64,000 nt of DNA, from contig JAXGYK010000001.1 in the NCBI GenBank assembly GCA_040772305.1, forward strand, positions 1,488,001 through 1,552,000. Direction: 5' to 3'. Source of the stretch: Mesolinea sp040772305 (GTDB lineage: Bacteria > Chloroflexota > Anaerolineae > Anaerolineales > Anaerolineaceae). Positions 26,680-36,392 of the stretch are shown here, in pieces; position 1 is the stretch's first letter, and each line of letters starts with the position of its first letter. A model generated the notes under the pieces. The model did not search any database and was not told the origin of the DNA. It worked only from the letters and a program-made list of their open reading frames with translations. Both the position numbers and the translations under genes were made by a program.

Positions 26680-27712
26680 AAACGTAGCCCCTGTTGAATT
26701 AAATGCGCTGGGCCTTAGCATAAATGACTACAAAGGCAGGCCCTCTACACTTTGCCCAGGCTGCGGCCATAACATGGTTTCGAACGCAGTTCAAGCAGCC
26801 ATGTTTGAAATGGGAATCTTGCCTGAAAAGGTAATTAAAATGTCCGGTATCGGATGCAGCAGCAAGAGCACCAACTACTTCCTGCAGCGCTCCTTTGGTT
26901 TTAATAGTTTGCATGGGCGTATGCCTAACCTTTCGACCGGTGCTTCCTTTGGAGATACCTCTGTTAAAGTGCTGGGCATCTCGGGTGATGGTGATTCGGC
27001 TAGTATTGGCATGGGTCACTTTAAACATGTTATCCGCCGCAATGTTCCAATGGTGTACATTATTGAAAACAATGGTGTATATGGTTTGACTAAGGGCCAA
27101 TTCTCAGCTACTACTGACCTTGGCCTGCAACTAAAGCACCAGGGTACGAACGTTCTGCCTCCGTTAGATTTGTGTTTGGAAGCAATTCTTTCTGGAGCTA
27201 GCTTTGTTGCACGCGCCTTTGCCGGTGACCCAAAGCAAATGAAGGAAATCTTCAAAGCAGCTTTGGCACATGATGGCCTGGCTGTCATTGACGTTATCAG
27301 CCCTTGTGTAACCTTTAATAACAAGCAAGAATCCTACCAATCCTACTTTTATGGCCGCGAAAACCTCGAACCCCTCCAGGACATTAAGGTTTACCTGCAA
27401 GATCAGCGGGAACAAATGGAGGACTTTAAAGACGGTGAAACGCGCGAGGTAGAGCTGCCGGATGGATCAGTGATCATGCTTAAAAAGACCGATTCTGACC
27501 ATGATCCAACAAATCGAATGGCAGCTTTCCAGTTACTGGTTAAAAGCTATAACGAAAGACTGTTTGTAACCGGCTTGGTTTATATTAAACGTGGTACAAA
27601 AACCGTGCATGAGCATTACAACCTGGTGGATGAACCCTTGAATCGCCTTTCTCCAGACCGACTGCGTCCAACAGCTGCCATGCTTGAGAGTGTTAACGCA
27701 GGCATGGGTTAG
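26669..27712 (+). CDS. korB: 2-oxoacid:ferredoxin oxidoreductase, beta subunit
   Basis: 347 residues from ATG 26669, overlapping korA by 11 nt, with AAGGAGCAGG as ribosome-binding site. The TPP-binding subunit: CPGCGH near the N-terminus (iron-sulfur ligands), SGIGCSSK, and the TPP/Mg motif GDGDSASIGMGH through ENNGVYGLTKGQ. It forms the catalytic complex with KorA. Confidence 0.95.
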   Translation: MESKNVAPVELNALGLSINDYKGRPSTLCPGCGHNMVSNAVQAAMFEMGILPEKVIKMSGIGCSSKSTNYFLQRSFGFNSLHGRMPNLSTGASFGDTSVKVLGISGDGDSASIGMGHFKHVIRRNVPMVYIIENNGVYGLTKGQFSATTDLGLQLKHQGTNVLPPLDLCLEAILSGASFVARAFAGDPKQMKEIFKAALAHDGLAVIDVISPCVTFNNKQESYQSYFYGRENLEPLQDIKVYLQDQREQMEDFKDGETREVELPDGSVIMLKKTDSDHDPTNRMAAFQLLVKSYNERLFVTGLVYIKRGTKTVHEHYNLVDEPLNRLSPDRLRPTAAMLESVNAGMG

Positions 27713-27737
27713 AACCCAAATCTCAGATTAAATAATC

Positions 27738-27759
27738 GGACCGGCAAGAAAGCCGGTCC
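27738..27759. terminator. Bidirectional terminator between korB and pyk
   Basis: GGACCGGC (27738-27745) pairs with GCCGGTCC (27752-27759) around a 6-nt loop, between the two converging genes. Confidence 0.75.
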
Positions 27760-27780
27760 AAATCTTTAAAAAGTATAGTA

Positions 27781-29223
27781 TCAACCTTTTACGGTGTAAA
27801 GCAGGGCAAGGTTTGGGCGCCGAAAACTCCCAACTGGAAAGCCAGAGATTATGACTACTTGGCAGCCAGCTGGCAGGTTAGTTGCGCTGGTGATTGCAGT
27901 TTCTACGTGTTTAATCATGGTCTCTAAGGTGTCGGCATGGGGAACCCAAAGCGGGAAAATGCCCCAAACAGCGTTCAGCCAGTTAACTGTACTGTGCTCG
28001 GGAGTAAAGGCGTAGATGGGGACATGAGGCTTTGTTTTCGACATCCAAACTGCGGTGTGCCCTGAAAGGGTGAATACAACAATTGCCTTTACGTCGCTAT
28101 CGTGAGCCAGACCATTAGCGGCCTTGGTGATATTAAAGGCATTATCGCCGGCATCGGCAACTTCCAGGGTGTCGAGGTGTCCCCACTCTGGCAGGTGTTT
28201 TTCTGATTCCATAATGATGGAATGCATCATGCGTACGGCCTGCACTGGATAGGTACCCGCTGCACTTTCAGCAGAAAGCATTACTGCATCAGTACCGTCG
28301 TAGATGGCATTGGCTACATCGGCGGCTTCAGCGCGGGTAGGTCGCGGGTTATTGATCATCGATTCCAGCATTTGGGTTGCAGTGATAACAAACTTGCCGG
28401 CGCGGTTGGCCGCGCGAATGATCGCCTTTTGCGCGCTGGGTACCACGGCCGGAGACATCTCAACCCCCAGGTCTCCACGGGCTATCATGACGCCATCGGT
28501 GACCGCAACAATTGATTCAAGGTTTTCTACTGCCTCTGGACGCTCCAGCTTGGCGACTATGGGCGGCACAAAAGTGCTGCCAGAAAGCTCATGCATTTTT
28601 GTGCGCACAAACTCGATATCGGCAGCTGTCTTTACAAAGGAAATTGCAACCAGGTCAACCCCATGGTCAAGCCCGAACTTAAGGTCGGCCAGATCCTTTT
28701 CGGTAAGGATGGGAATATCCAGTTTGGAGCCGGGTAAATTCACACCTTTGTGTGACTTGAGTACGCCACCTAGTATGACCCTGGCGTAAATGTTTTGCCC
28801 ATCCATTTCAGTTACTTCGAATTCGAGCTGGCCGTCATCAAGGAGGATGTGATTTCCGGGAACTAGGGCTTCCTCCAGCTTAGGGACATCAAAGGGAATA
28901 AAGGTTACATCCGGACGTATCTGGTTCGGCTCGTTGTATGAAGATAAGGCTACAATTTGGCCTGCCTTTAACTCCAAAGTTCCCGTGGCAAGCGCGCCAA
29001 TGCGTAATTTGGGCCCCTGAAGGTCTTGAAGGATGGTAATGGGTTTACCTGTTTCGATTCTGAGCTTGCGGATCAGAGCGATGCGCTGGGCATGATCTTC
29101 CTGCGTTCCATGCGAGAAATTGAGGCGAACTACATCTAAACCGGCGAGGATCATCTCCCGCAAAATATCTTCGGAGTCAGATGCAGGACCGATGGTGGCT
29201 ACAATTTTTGCAAAACGGGTCAT
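27781..29223 (-). CDS. pyk: Pyruvate kinase
   Basis: 480 residues of normal length. N-terminal TKIVATIGP-type start (FAKIVATIGPASDS), LNFSHGTQEDH, the active-site region MIARGDLGVEM, ITATQMLESMI and MLSAESAAGTYPVQAV are all present. It makes pyruvate and ATP from phosphoenolpyruvate in the cytoplasm. GGAGAC precedes the ATG. It is monocistronic and converges with korB. Confidence 0.97.
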   Translation of the reverse strand: MTRFAKIVATIGPASDSEDILREMILAGLDVVRLNFSHGTQEDHAQRIALIRKLRIETGKPITILQDLQGPKLRIGALATGTLELKAGQIVALSSYNEPNQIRPDVTFIPFDVPKLEEALVPGNHILLDDGQLEFEVTEMDGQNIYARVILGGVLKSHKGVNLPGSKLDIPILTEKDLADLKFGLDHGVDLVAISFVKTAADIEFVRTKMHELSGSTFVPPIVAKLERPEAVENLESIVAVTDGVMIARGDLGVEMSPAVVPSAQKAIIRAANRAGKFVITATQMLESMINNPRPTRAEAADVANAIYDGTDAVMLSAESAAGTYPVQAVRMMHSIIMESEKHLPEWGHLDTLEVADAGDNAFNITKAANGLAHDSDVKAIVVFTLSGHTAVWMSKTKPHVPIYAFTPEHSTVNWLNAVWGIFPLWVPHADTLETMIKHVETAITSATNLPAGCQVVIISGFPVGSFRRPNLALLYTVKG

Positions 29224-29513
29224 AAAAGTCTCCTAAATCAAAACTAACTCTATTGTATAGGCAAAAGCGAGAACTTGGGATAGAAGTAAAGGTATTCTTT
29301 AAAATCAGATTCAAATCCGGAACCAGATATCTGCAAAACACGGGTCACATTAACGTAGAAACCTCTAGTCTTACTTTACAAAGTTACGGGTAAAATCAAG
29401 GCTTGGAATATTTCGGGCCTGTAATTTTTCCTTTGCCTTTGATCCGTTTTATAAAATGAGCATGTACTGGAGATTGGCAGGGTTAAAAATAGCTGGCGTC
29501 CAGGAGGTTAAGA

Positions 29514-30635
29514 ATGTTTGTAGGCTGTCCTAAAGAAATCAAGGCAGAGGAATACCGGGTAGGACTTACACCCAGCTGTGTGCGTGAATACGTTGTTTGC
29601 GGTCATACGGTATTGGTAGAAACAGATGCAGGGGTGGGATCTGGTTTTTTAGACCAGGACTATCTGGATGCTGGCGCTGAAGTTATTGAGAATGCAAAAG
29701 AGCTCTATGCCCGCAGTGAGATGATCGTAAAGGTGAAAGAGCCACTGCCTTCCGAATACGACTATTTGCGGGAAGGACAAATCATTTACGCTTACTTGCA
29801 TTTTGCGTCGGATGAAGGGTTGACGCGGGCTATGCTCGAGAAACGTATAACAACGGTTGCTTACGAGACTATGGAAGGACCGAATTGCAGTTTGCCCTGT
29901 TTGAAACCAATGAGCGAGATAGCTGGCAGATTGAGTGTCATGGAAGGAGCAAAACATCTCGGGAAGCACTTTGGAGGCTCGGGAATATTGATCAGTGGAG
30001 TTACTGGTGTGGCACCTGCCAAAGTTCTTGTTTTAGGTGCGGGCGTGGTAGGAACCAACGCATGCAAGATGGCTGTAGGAATGGGGGCCAGTGTTACAGT
30101 GATGGATGTGAATAACAGCAGGCTCGAATATCTGGATGATATTTTTGCCGGGAGAGTAACCACCATTTACAGCTCTGCGCATAACATTGAGGTGGTGCTG
30201 CGCGAAGCGGATATCGTCATTGGCAGTGTGCTTATTCCAGGGTCGAAGACTCCTAAATTAGTTCGCAGAGAGCATTTGGCAATGATGAAGAAAGGAACGG
30301 TGATGGTGGATGTTGCTGTAGATCAGGGCGGCTGCTTTGAAACAAGCAGACAAACTACACATTCGCATCCAACTTTTGAGCTGGATGGAATTATTCACTA
30401 CTGTGTTTCAAATATGCCTGGGGCTGTACCCAGAACTGCAACCATTGCACTAACCAATGCTACTATGGTCCATGGAGTTACGATAGCAAATTTTGGTGTT
30501 AAGGCTGCTGCCAGAGCAAACAAGCTAATTGCGACCGGCTTGAATACCTATGACGGGAAGGTAACATATCAGGGCGTAGCAGATGCTTTTGGGCTGCCGT
30601 ACCATCCTGTATTGACTGTGATTGGAGAGGCTTAA
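29514..30635 (+). CDS. ald: Alanine dehydrogenase
   Basis: 373 residues. The family start MFVGCPKEIKAEEYRVGLTP contains the pyruvate-binding Arg. KVKEP carries the catalytic Lys, and YLHFA the active-site His. A Rossmann NAD motif, VLVLGAGVVGTNACKMA, lies at about 170-190, with DQGGCFETSRQTTHSHP near the C-terminal part. It interconverts L-alanine and pyruvate with NAD and ammonia. Strong AGGAGG site 6 nt from the ATG. Confidence 0.97.
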   Translation: MFVGCPKEIKAEEYRVGLTPSCVREYVVCGHTVLVETDAGVGSGFLDQDYLDAGAEVIENAKELYARSEMIVKVKEPLPSEYDYLREGQIIYAYLHFASDEGLTRAMLEKRITTVAYETMEGPNCSLPCLKPMSEIAGRLSVMEGAKHLGKHFGGSGILISGVTGVAPAKVLVLGAGVVGTNACKMAVGMGASVTVMDVNNSRLEYLDDIFAGRVTTIYSSAHNIEVVLREADIVIGSVLIPGSKTPKLVRREHLAMMKKGTVMVDVAVDQGGCFETSRQTTHSHPTFELDGIIHYCVSNMPGAVPRTATIALTNATMVHGVTIANFGVKAAARANKLIATGLNTYDGKVTYQGVADAFGLPYHPVLTVIGEA

Positions 30636-30657
30636 AAGCCAGGGTCTTCAAAATAAA

Positions 30658-30682
30658 AGCCGGCATCATTCGTGTGCCGGCT
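30658..30682. terminator. Bidirectional terminator between ald and rocD
   Basis: AGCCGGCA (30658-30665) pairs with TGCCGGCT (30675-30682), 9-nt loop. An A-rich left flank and T-rich right flank suit both directions. Confidence 0.75.
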
Positions 30683-30703
30683 GATTGTTTAAGAAGTTTG
30701 GAA

Positions 30704-31900
30704 CTATCGCAATACTTTGTTAATGCGTCTCATTGCCCAATCAATGTCTTTTTTCTCAATGATGAGGGGGGGCGCAAATCGAATCACGTTCTCGTGGGTC
30801 TCTTTACAGAGGATGCCAAGTTCCTTCAATGCTTCACAATACTTGCGGGCGCCGCCTGCACTTGGATAAAGCTCCACTCCGATAAGCAAGCCCTTGCCTC
30901 GCACTTCTTTGACATGTTTTGTTTTGACGGCGCGAAGCTTGTCCATGAAGTAAGCGCCCATTTCCTCGGCACGTTCAGCAAGCTTATTTTCTTCAAGGAT
31001 CTCTAGCGCGGCGATAGCGACAGCAGAGGCCAGGGGGTTACCGCCAAAAGTGGAGCCATGCTCGCCGGGTTTGAAAAGACCCATGATGGGTGTGTCGGCA
31101 AGGACTACAGAAACAGGATACATACCAGCGGAGAGGGCCTTTCCGAGGCAGACCATATCGGGTCGTACGCCTTCGTGCTGGCAAGCCAGCCATTTACCAG
31201 TGCGGCACAAACCAGTTTGGATCTCATCTGCGATGAAAAGCACCTTGTTTTCGCGGCAGAGGCTGCTGACGCCAGCCAGGTAGCCTTCGGGCGGAACAAC
31301 AACGCCATTTTCACCCTGGATGGGCTCAAGCATCACAGCGGCTGTGTTGGGTCCGATAGCAGCTTTGATTGCATCCAGGTCACCATAAGGCACGGCTTTG
31401 AAACCGGGCGTAAAGGGGCCAAAAGCTTCCTTATAGAACTGGTCGGTAGAAAAGGAGATGACGGTTGTTGTGCGGCCATGGAAATTACCTTCGGCAACAA
31501 TGATCTCGGCATCATATTTTTTGATGCCTTTGACCTCATAAGCCCATTTACGTGCTAATTTAACCGCCGTTTCCACAGCTTCGGCGCCCGAGTTCATGGG
31601 AATGGCCATTTCGTAGCCCAAGAGATCGTGCAGTTTCTTGTAGAAAAGCGGTAACTGATTGTTGCGGAAGGCACGTGAAGTCAGTGCAAGCTTTTTTAAC
31701 TGTGTGGTCATGGCTTTTACTACATGGGGGTGGCAATGTCCTTGATTTACGGCAGAATAGGCTGAAAGACAGTCAAGATACTTCTTACCGTCTACATCGG
31801 TAACCCAAATGCCTTTGGCTTTTTCAATTACAACATCAAGCGGAAGGTAATTGTGGGCACCATATTTGTTTTCCAGATCGATATAATCTTGTGTGTTCAT
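30704..31900 (-). CDS. rocD: Ornithine--oxo-acid aminotransferase
   Basis: 398 residues of the class III aminotransferase fold. The N-terminus (YIDLENKYGAHNYLPLDVVI) is characteristic of ornithine aminotransferase. The PLP lysine is in CLGKALSAGMYPVS; DEIQTGLCRTG and HGSTFGGNPLA are conserved. It transfers the delta-amino group of ornithine to 2-oxoglutarate, giving glutamate semialdehyde. It follows argF after 2 nt, so the pair likely forms one transcript linking citrulline or ornithine to glutamate and proline. Confidence 0.95.
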   Translation of the reverse strand: MNTQDYIDLENKYGAHNYLPLDVVIEKAKGIWVTDVDGKKYLDCLSAYSAVNQGHCHPHVVKAMTTQLKKLALTSRAFRNNQLPLFYKKLHDLLGYEMAIPMNSGAEAVETAVKLARKWAYEVKGIKKYDAEIIVAEGNFHGRTTTVISFSTDQFYKEAFGPFTPGFKAVPYGDLDAIKAAIGPNTAAVMLEPIQGENGVVVPPEGYLAGVSSLCRENKVLFIADEIQTGLCRTGKWLACQHEGVRPDMVCLGKALSAGMYPVSVVLADTPIMGLFKPGEHGSTFGGNPLASAVAIAALEILEENKLAERAEEMGAYFMDKLRAVKTKHVKEVRGKGLLIGVELYPSAGGARKYCEALKELGILCKETHENVIRFAPPLIIEKKDIDWAMRRINKVLR

Positions 31901-31902
31901 AG

Positions 31903-32829
31903 CTAGCCTTTCAATAGGGAATATAAGATTGCTTTTTGAGCGTGTAAGCGGTTGTGCGCTTCAGGGAATATAATTGAGTGTGGTCCATCTGCTACTTCAT
32001 CGGTAATTTCCTGGTTGCGGTGTGCTGGCAAACAATGCATCACAATTACATCATCGTTGGCTTCATCTACCAAGGTTTTGTTCACCTGATATGGTGGGAA
32101 AATCTGTTCACGTCGAGCTGCTTCCTCTTCCTGACCCATTGAAACCCAGGTGTCAGTATAAATCACATGAGCGCCTTTGACTGCCTCGTGAGGGTTTTCA
32201 ACAAACGCCAGCTTAGAACCGGTTTCAACTGCGAGCGGCCGAATTGTGCGCACAGCTTCAGAGGGCATGGAAAAACCCTTTGGATTTGCAATTGTAAAAT
32301 TGCTTCCCATCTTTATTGTAATCTGCATGAGTGAAACCGCTACGTTATTCCCATCGCCAACATAAACTATATTAAGGTCCGTGGTTCGTCCGAATTTTTC
32401 AAAAATCGTGAGCATGTCTGCCATTGCCTGGCATGGATGGCTGTAATCACTTAAACCGTTAATGACAGGAAGACGGGTGTTTCTGGCTAAATCTGTTACG
32501 TTCCGGTGTTCAAAAACCCGGGCCATAATTCCATCCACATACCCTTCAAGTACATGAGCAACATCCGGGACAGATTCACGCGTCCCCAACCCAATTTCGG
32601 GCGGAGAAATGTACAATGCATCCCCACCCAGGTGACGCATAGCTATTTCAAAGCTGATACGGGTACGCAAAGACGGTTTTTGAAAGATCATCGCTAATAC
32701 TTTTCCCCTGAGCACCGGTTCATTGCCCCCAGCATTATGTTCGGCTTTTAGACGAACAGCCAGGTCCAAAAGGTCTTTCAGTTCTGATGGTGTGTAATCG
32801 ATGATATCAATAAAATCCTTCTTTTGCAT
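31903..32829 (-). CDS. argF: Ornithine carbamoyltransferase
   Basis: 308 residues. Carbamoyl-phosphate site FQKPSLRTRISFE (SLRTR in place of the more usual STRTR), the ornithine-side HPCQAMAD motif and the OTCase signature HCLPAHR are present. It can run in the anabolic direction (citrulline formation) or, with a carbamate kinase, catabolically. The pairing with rocD fits ornithine catabolism but does not prove it. The start at 32829 has AGGAG just upstream. Confidence 0.95.
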   Translation of the reverse strand: MQKKDFIDIIDYTPSELKDLLDLAVRLKAEHNAGGNEPVLRGKVLAMIFQKPSLRTRISFEIAMRHLGGDALYISPPEIGLGTRESVPDVAHVLEGYVDGIMARVFEHRNVTDLARNTRLPVINGLSDYSHPCQAMADMLTIFEKFGRTTDLNIVYVGDGNNVAVSLMQITIKMGSNFTIANPKGFSMPSEAVRTIRPLAVETGSKLAFVENPHEAVKGAHVIYTDTWVSMGQEEEAARREQIFPPYQVNKTLVDEANDDVIVMHCLPAHRNQEITDEVADGPHSIIFPEAHNRLHAQKAILYSLLKG

Positions 32830-33246
32830 AGGTACTCCTGAATTACTTCTTTGCTGTTTTGCTATGGGTGAGGTTGAAGCAGCGCTTTGTGGCTTACTTC
32901 TGTGTCAATAATTTTACCAGAATTTGATTTTGTCATGGTTTTGTACACCTTGACTAACGGAGTAAAAAACAGCCAAATACTTTTAAAGAGTGGGAATAGC
33001 AAAGAATATTTGTCGTTTAACGGAATGCGGGTTTATAAAGGTTCTAATTGGGCAAGTATATTTGCAAAGTGTTGACCGCTCAAATTCAGCCGGCCGCTTT
33101 GCTGTTTGTGCCAAACATTCAGTTACTTTGAGTATTGTATTTTGGGCAGAAGGAAGCGGAGAATTTCAGTAAAGATAGTGATTTAAGCTAAAGTACAAGA
33201 TGGGAATACAAGCAGAGCTGCTTGCTTAACATCTGTTTGTGGATTA
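32830..33246. other. Non-coding stretch between ybeY and argF
   Basis: Must contain the argF promoter, but I see no convincing one, nor a repeat or structure. Confidence 0.5.
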
Positions 33247-33729
33247 TCAGTAATCCTGAGCGGTGACTGAAGCAATGCTGCCAAGCAATGGGTTCGAAAT
33301 AGCTTTCAGGGCCGCATCCTGGGCTTTGGCCATATCCTGCTGAGATTCTGCGTCAAGGTGATCGTAGCCCAACAGATGTAAAACCCCATGGATCAATAGC
33401 ATCTCTAGCTCCTGCTGTAATGTTGCGGAATGTGCGCTTGCCTGGCGCTCGGCAGTTTCGAGAGATATGACAATGTCGCCGATGAAGTGGGCGCCTGTTT
33501 CAAGGTCGGTGTAGTCGTTTTCAAAGGAGAGCACGTCAGTTGACTCATCCAGCCCCGTAAAAGCACGATTGAGCTGGCGAATATTCTTATCATTGCTCAG
33601 CTTTAAGACCACAAAGTGTTCCTGGGGTGCCGAGGCTACCATAAATGCCGCACGCAGTGCCTCTTCCAGGCGTTCAGGGTCAACCGCCGCAAGCTGCTTT
33701 TTGGTGCCAACAATATCCAAGGGGCTCAT
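33247..33729 (-). CDS. ybeY: Endoribonuclease YbeY
   Basis: 160 residues. The zinc motif HGVLHLLGYDH is intact and DVLSFENDY matches the family's conserved segment. YbeY is a zinc-dependent RNase acting in 16S rRNA maturation and ribosome quality control. It follows the HD-domain gene after 2 nt; the usual phoH gene is not between them. Confidence 0.95.
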   Translation of the reverse strand: MSPLDIVGTKKQLAAVDPERLEEALRAAFMVASAPQEHFVVLKLSNDKNIRQLNRAFTGLDESTDVLSFENDYTDLETGAHFIGDIVISLETAERQASAHSATLQQELEMLLIHGVLHLLGYDHLDAESQQDMAKAQDAALKAISNPLLGSIASVTAQDY

Positions 33730-33731
33730 GC

Positions 33732-35903
33732 TTATTTGTCTCCTTCTAGGACAACGGAATCAGCAGAAGGTGCATCATCGGGGCTTTGGATGTCTTTGAC
33801 AGGTTTCTTATGGCGTTTGATCTCCGCATAGGCAATGCGGGGATGATAGGAACGCTTAAGGGTTTCGAAGAAGGAATTTGCGATCAGTCGCAAATCATTA
33901 AAAGTAAGGTCGGTATGATCAAGCTGACCATCATTCTTGCAGCTGTCAATCGTGTTTTGGATGATCGCTTTTATCTCATCGTCCGTTTTGGGGGTATTTG
34001 CCCTGGCGCGGGCTTCGGTTCCGTCAGCGAGCATAAGCAGGGCAGTTTCGCGGCTTCGGGGCTTAGGCCCCGGGTAGGTATACAAGCTTTTATCCACATC
34101 TTCAGGGGAATCGGCAGCGTTGACTGCCTTGTTGTATTGGTAGCGTGTTAACATCGTGCCGTGGTGCTCCAGAATAAAGTCAATAATTCTGGAAGGCATG
34201 CGGTATTTCTTAGCCAGGGCGACGCCATCTGTTACGTGTTTTATGATTGTTTGGGCGGCATCTGCCGGAGAAAGATCGTCATGCGAGTCGATTTCATCTT
34301 TTAGTTGATTCTCGATAAAAAACAGGGGGTTGTTTGCCTTCCCGACATCATGAAATATAGTGCCTACCCGGACGAGCATGCGGTCGGCACCAATTGCCCC
34401 GGCAGCTTGTTCTGCCAAGTTCGATACCAAAAGGCTGTGCTGGTAGGAGCCGGGAGCATTTTGGAGCAAGAACTGCAGCAAAGGATGGTCGGGACGGGCA
34501 ACGTCCATCAGCTGCATGGCAGTTGTAAGGTCTAGGACCTGGGCAAAAACGTACTGAAGCAAAAGGGCAAGACTGGCTGATGCAATTCCATTAAGGGAGC
34601 TAGCTGCTAACAAGCTGCTGAAGCCAAACCAGTCTGTAGTAGCATCGCCCAGACGGAAAACCACAATGAGGCTTGCTCCAGTCAAAGCAATTGCTAAACC
34701 TGCTACCAAAAAAGAACTGATTCGCCTGGCTTTACGAATTGTGAACATACCAGCAATTACGGGAAGGATGTAGAAGATAGCCATTTCCAACTCACGGTAA
34801 TGGTCGAATACCGTAAGTGTGGCCAAAAACACGGTAAGCACCAGTGACAGCTGAATATTGAAGATAATCGCAATAGTTAACCCGAAAGCTGCCATTGGAT
34901 AGAGGTATGGCAGGATTGTACGGTCTATAACCAGCAAGCGAGCCAAGCCCAGGAAGATCAGGAAGCTGGCTGCAGTGAGTACAACAGCTTTTACCTGGGT
35001 AAAAACCTGCCCCTCATTCTGGCGATAATACAGCACTAAGAGCAAAGCGATGATGGTTACCAGGACAGCGGAGCGGATCAGTTTCTCAGTTTGATCTGTG
35101 GGCGAGACCAAACCTAAAACAGTAAGCGCTTCAAAATCTTCATCAGTGATTATCTCTGCACGTCGTACCAGAACTTGGCCGGCAACTATCTGTCGGGTGA
35201 TAGGTTCAACGGCCTGACGGGCTTTTTCGCGAGCATTTTCGGTTTGCTCTTCGCTGAGGAGCGCTGTAGGCACTACCAGCTGAGAAACAAGATCGATAAC
35301 CAGGTCTGTTTGGGCGCTGGAGAGGCTGTAATCTACCAGGGCAGGGAGATTGGAACGCACACGGTTGAGGTCGTTGTTTTGAATATTGTCGCGCAGGACA
35401 AGTTCTAAAAGACGGTTTGCTTCAGTTTCTACGGCATGCCAGTCGCGATCACTTAAATGCAGAAGTACTTCGATGTTTTCCTCATCCAATTGCAGTTTCT
35501 GTAAGGCATTGATGTCGGCCTGTTTTTCTTGAGGGCTGGCATAATTGTCATTACGGACAGTACTGAGGTAGAACAGTGCACTCGAAAGGCTTTCGAGCTG
35601 GGCTTTTGCAATGGTTGGGTCAGATGGGAGGTAAACAGGCTGGACATTTTGTGCAACTTCTTTACGTAAGTGTTCTGTTTGAACCCGCGACTCAAAGGTG
35701 ATGCTCCGGGGAGCTAAAAGGTCCTGGGTTGCCAGCTGTCCAACAGCAAGGTTTTGGTTAGACTGTTTGAGAATACCAGGCAGGACAAGAATAGCAAATG
35801 TAATGATGCTGGTTATCAGCAATACCAAGAGCCTGACAACATTGCGCGTCAGACGAATTGCTGTACGTTTGGGGGTGCTGGTCTGGCCTGATTGCGCGCT
35901 CAT
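33732..35903 (-). CDS. PgpH-like seven-helix HD phosphohydrolase (candidate c-di-AMP phosphodiesterase)
   Basis: 723 residues. One helix near the N-terminus (about 22-44), a large extracytoplasmic region (about 45-275; 7TMR-HDED type), seven helices (about 285-480), then an HD domain (about 500-660). Metal motifs are HSLLVSNLAEQAA, TIFHDVGKANNP, IIKHVTDG and FILEHHGT. Family members such as PgpH hydrolyse c-di-AMP. The terminal 40 residues are hydrophilic. Position directly before ybeY is common for this family. Confidence 0.92.
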   Translation of the reverse strand: MSAQSGQTSTPKRTAIRLTRNVVRLLVLLITSIITFAILVLPGILKQSNQNLAVGQLATQDLLAPRSITFESRVQTEHLRKEVAQNVQPVYLPSDPTIAKAQLESLSSALFYLSTVRNDNYASPQEKQADINALQKLQLDEENIEVLLHLSDRDWHAVETEANRLLELVLRDNIQNNDLNRVRSNLPALVDYSLSSAQTDLVIDLVSQLVVPTALLSEEQTENAREKARQAVEPITRQIVAGQVLVRRAEIITDEDFEALTVLGLVSPTDQTEKLIRSAVLVTIIALLLVLYYRQNEGQVFTQVKAVVLTAASFLIFLGLARLLVIDRTILPYLYPMAAFGLTIAIIFNIQLSLVLTVFLATLTVFDHYRELEMAIFYILPVIAGMFTIRKARRISSFLVAGLAIALTGASLIVVFRLGDATTDWFGFSSLLAASSLNGIASASLALLLQYVFAQVLDLTTAMQLMDVARPDHPLLQFLLQNAPGSYQHSLLVSNLAEQAAGAIGADRMLVRVGTIFHDVGKANNPLFFIENQLKDEIDSHDDLSPADAAQTIIKHVTDGVALAKKYRMPSRIIDFILEHHGTMLTRYQYNKAVNAADSPEDVDKSLYTYPGPKPRSRETALLMLADGTEARARANTPKTDDEIKAIIQNTIDSCKNDGQLDHTDLTFNDLRLIANSFFETLKRSYHPRIAYAEIKRHKKPVKDIQSPDDAPSADSVVLEGDK

Positions 35904-36011
35904 CTTGGCTTTATTGCCTCAGTTGCGTATTGGGTAAGAGATCCTGAACATTTGCATTGAATTTCACAAGGTTTATTATACCTAAGCAGTGGTAGAGAGG
36001 AAAAAGAGCTG

Positions 36012-36392
36012 TTAAAAGCCGACGGAAAGATATGGTAAAAGCTGAAGCAAGAGCGTATCCCCAATGCCTGGAACATCCAAAAGGTCTTCAACAGAGGTGA
36101 AAGGACCATGTGTTTCACGCCAATTGAGGATGGCTTTTGCCTTGACTTCTCCAATGCCGGGCAATTCAATAAGCTGTTCATAGGTAATCTGGTTGAGGTC
36201 TATTTTTTGAAGTTCCAACATTGAACTATGGCTTGTAGGGCTGACATTGGCTGATGTTTCCAGGGGGAGAGGAGTAGGAAGATCAACAAGGGTGAGTGGT
36301 TGTAACGGAGCGCGTCTGAATGCAAGGATAAACAGCGCTGCAGCAAGGAGACCCAGCAGAAAACCAAGTGCCAGCCAATGAGCTTTTTTCAT
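36012..36392 (-). CDS. ComEA-like helix-hairpin-helix protein
   Basis: 126 residues. An N-terminal anchor helix (about 5-25), a Pro/Ser-rich linker and two HhH motifs in the last 65 residues (LIELPGIGEVKAKAILNWR and LLDVPGIGDTLLLQLL). This is the layout of ComEA, the surface DNA receptor of competence, though the usual comEC neighbour is absent. It overlaps the DUF1385 gene by 4 nt. Confidence 0.85.
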   Translation of the reverse strand: MKKAHWLALGFLLGLLAAALFILAFRRAPLQPLTLVDLPTPLPLETSANVSPTSHSSMLELQKIDLNQITYEQLIELPGIGEVKAKAILNWRETHGPFTSVEDLLDVPGIGDTLLLQLLPYLSVGF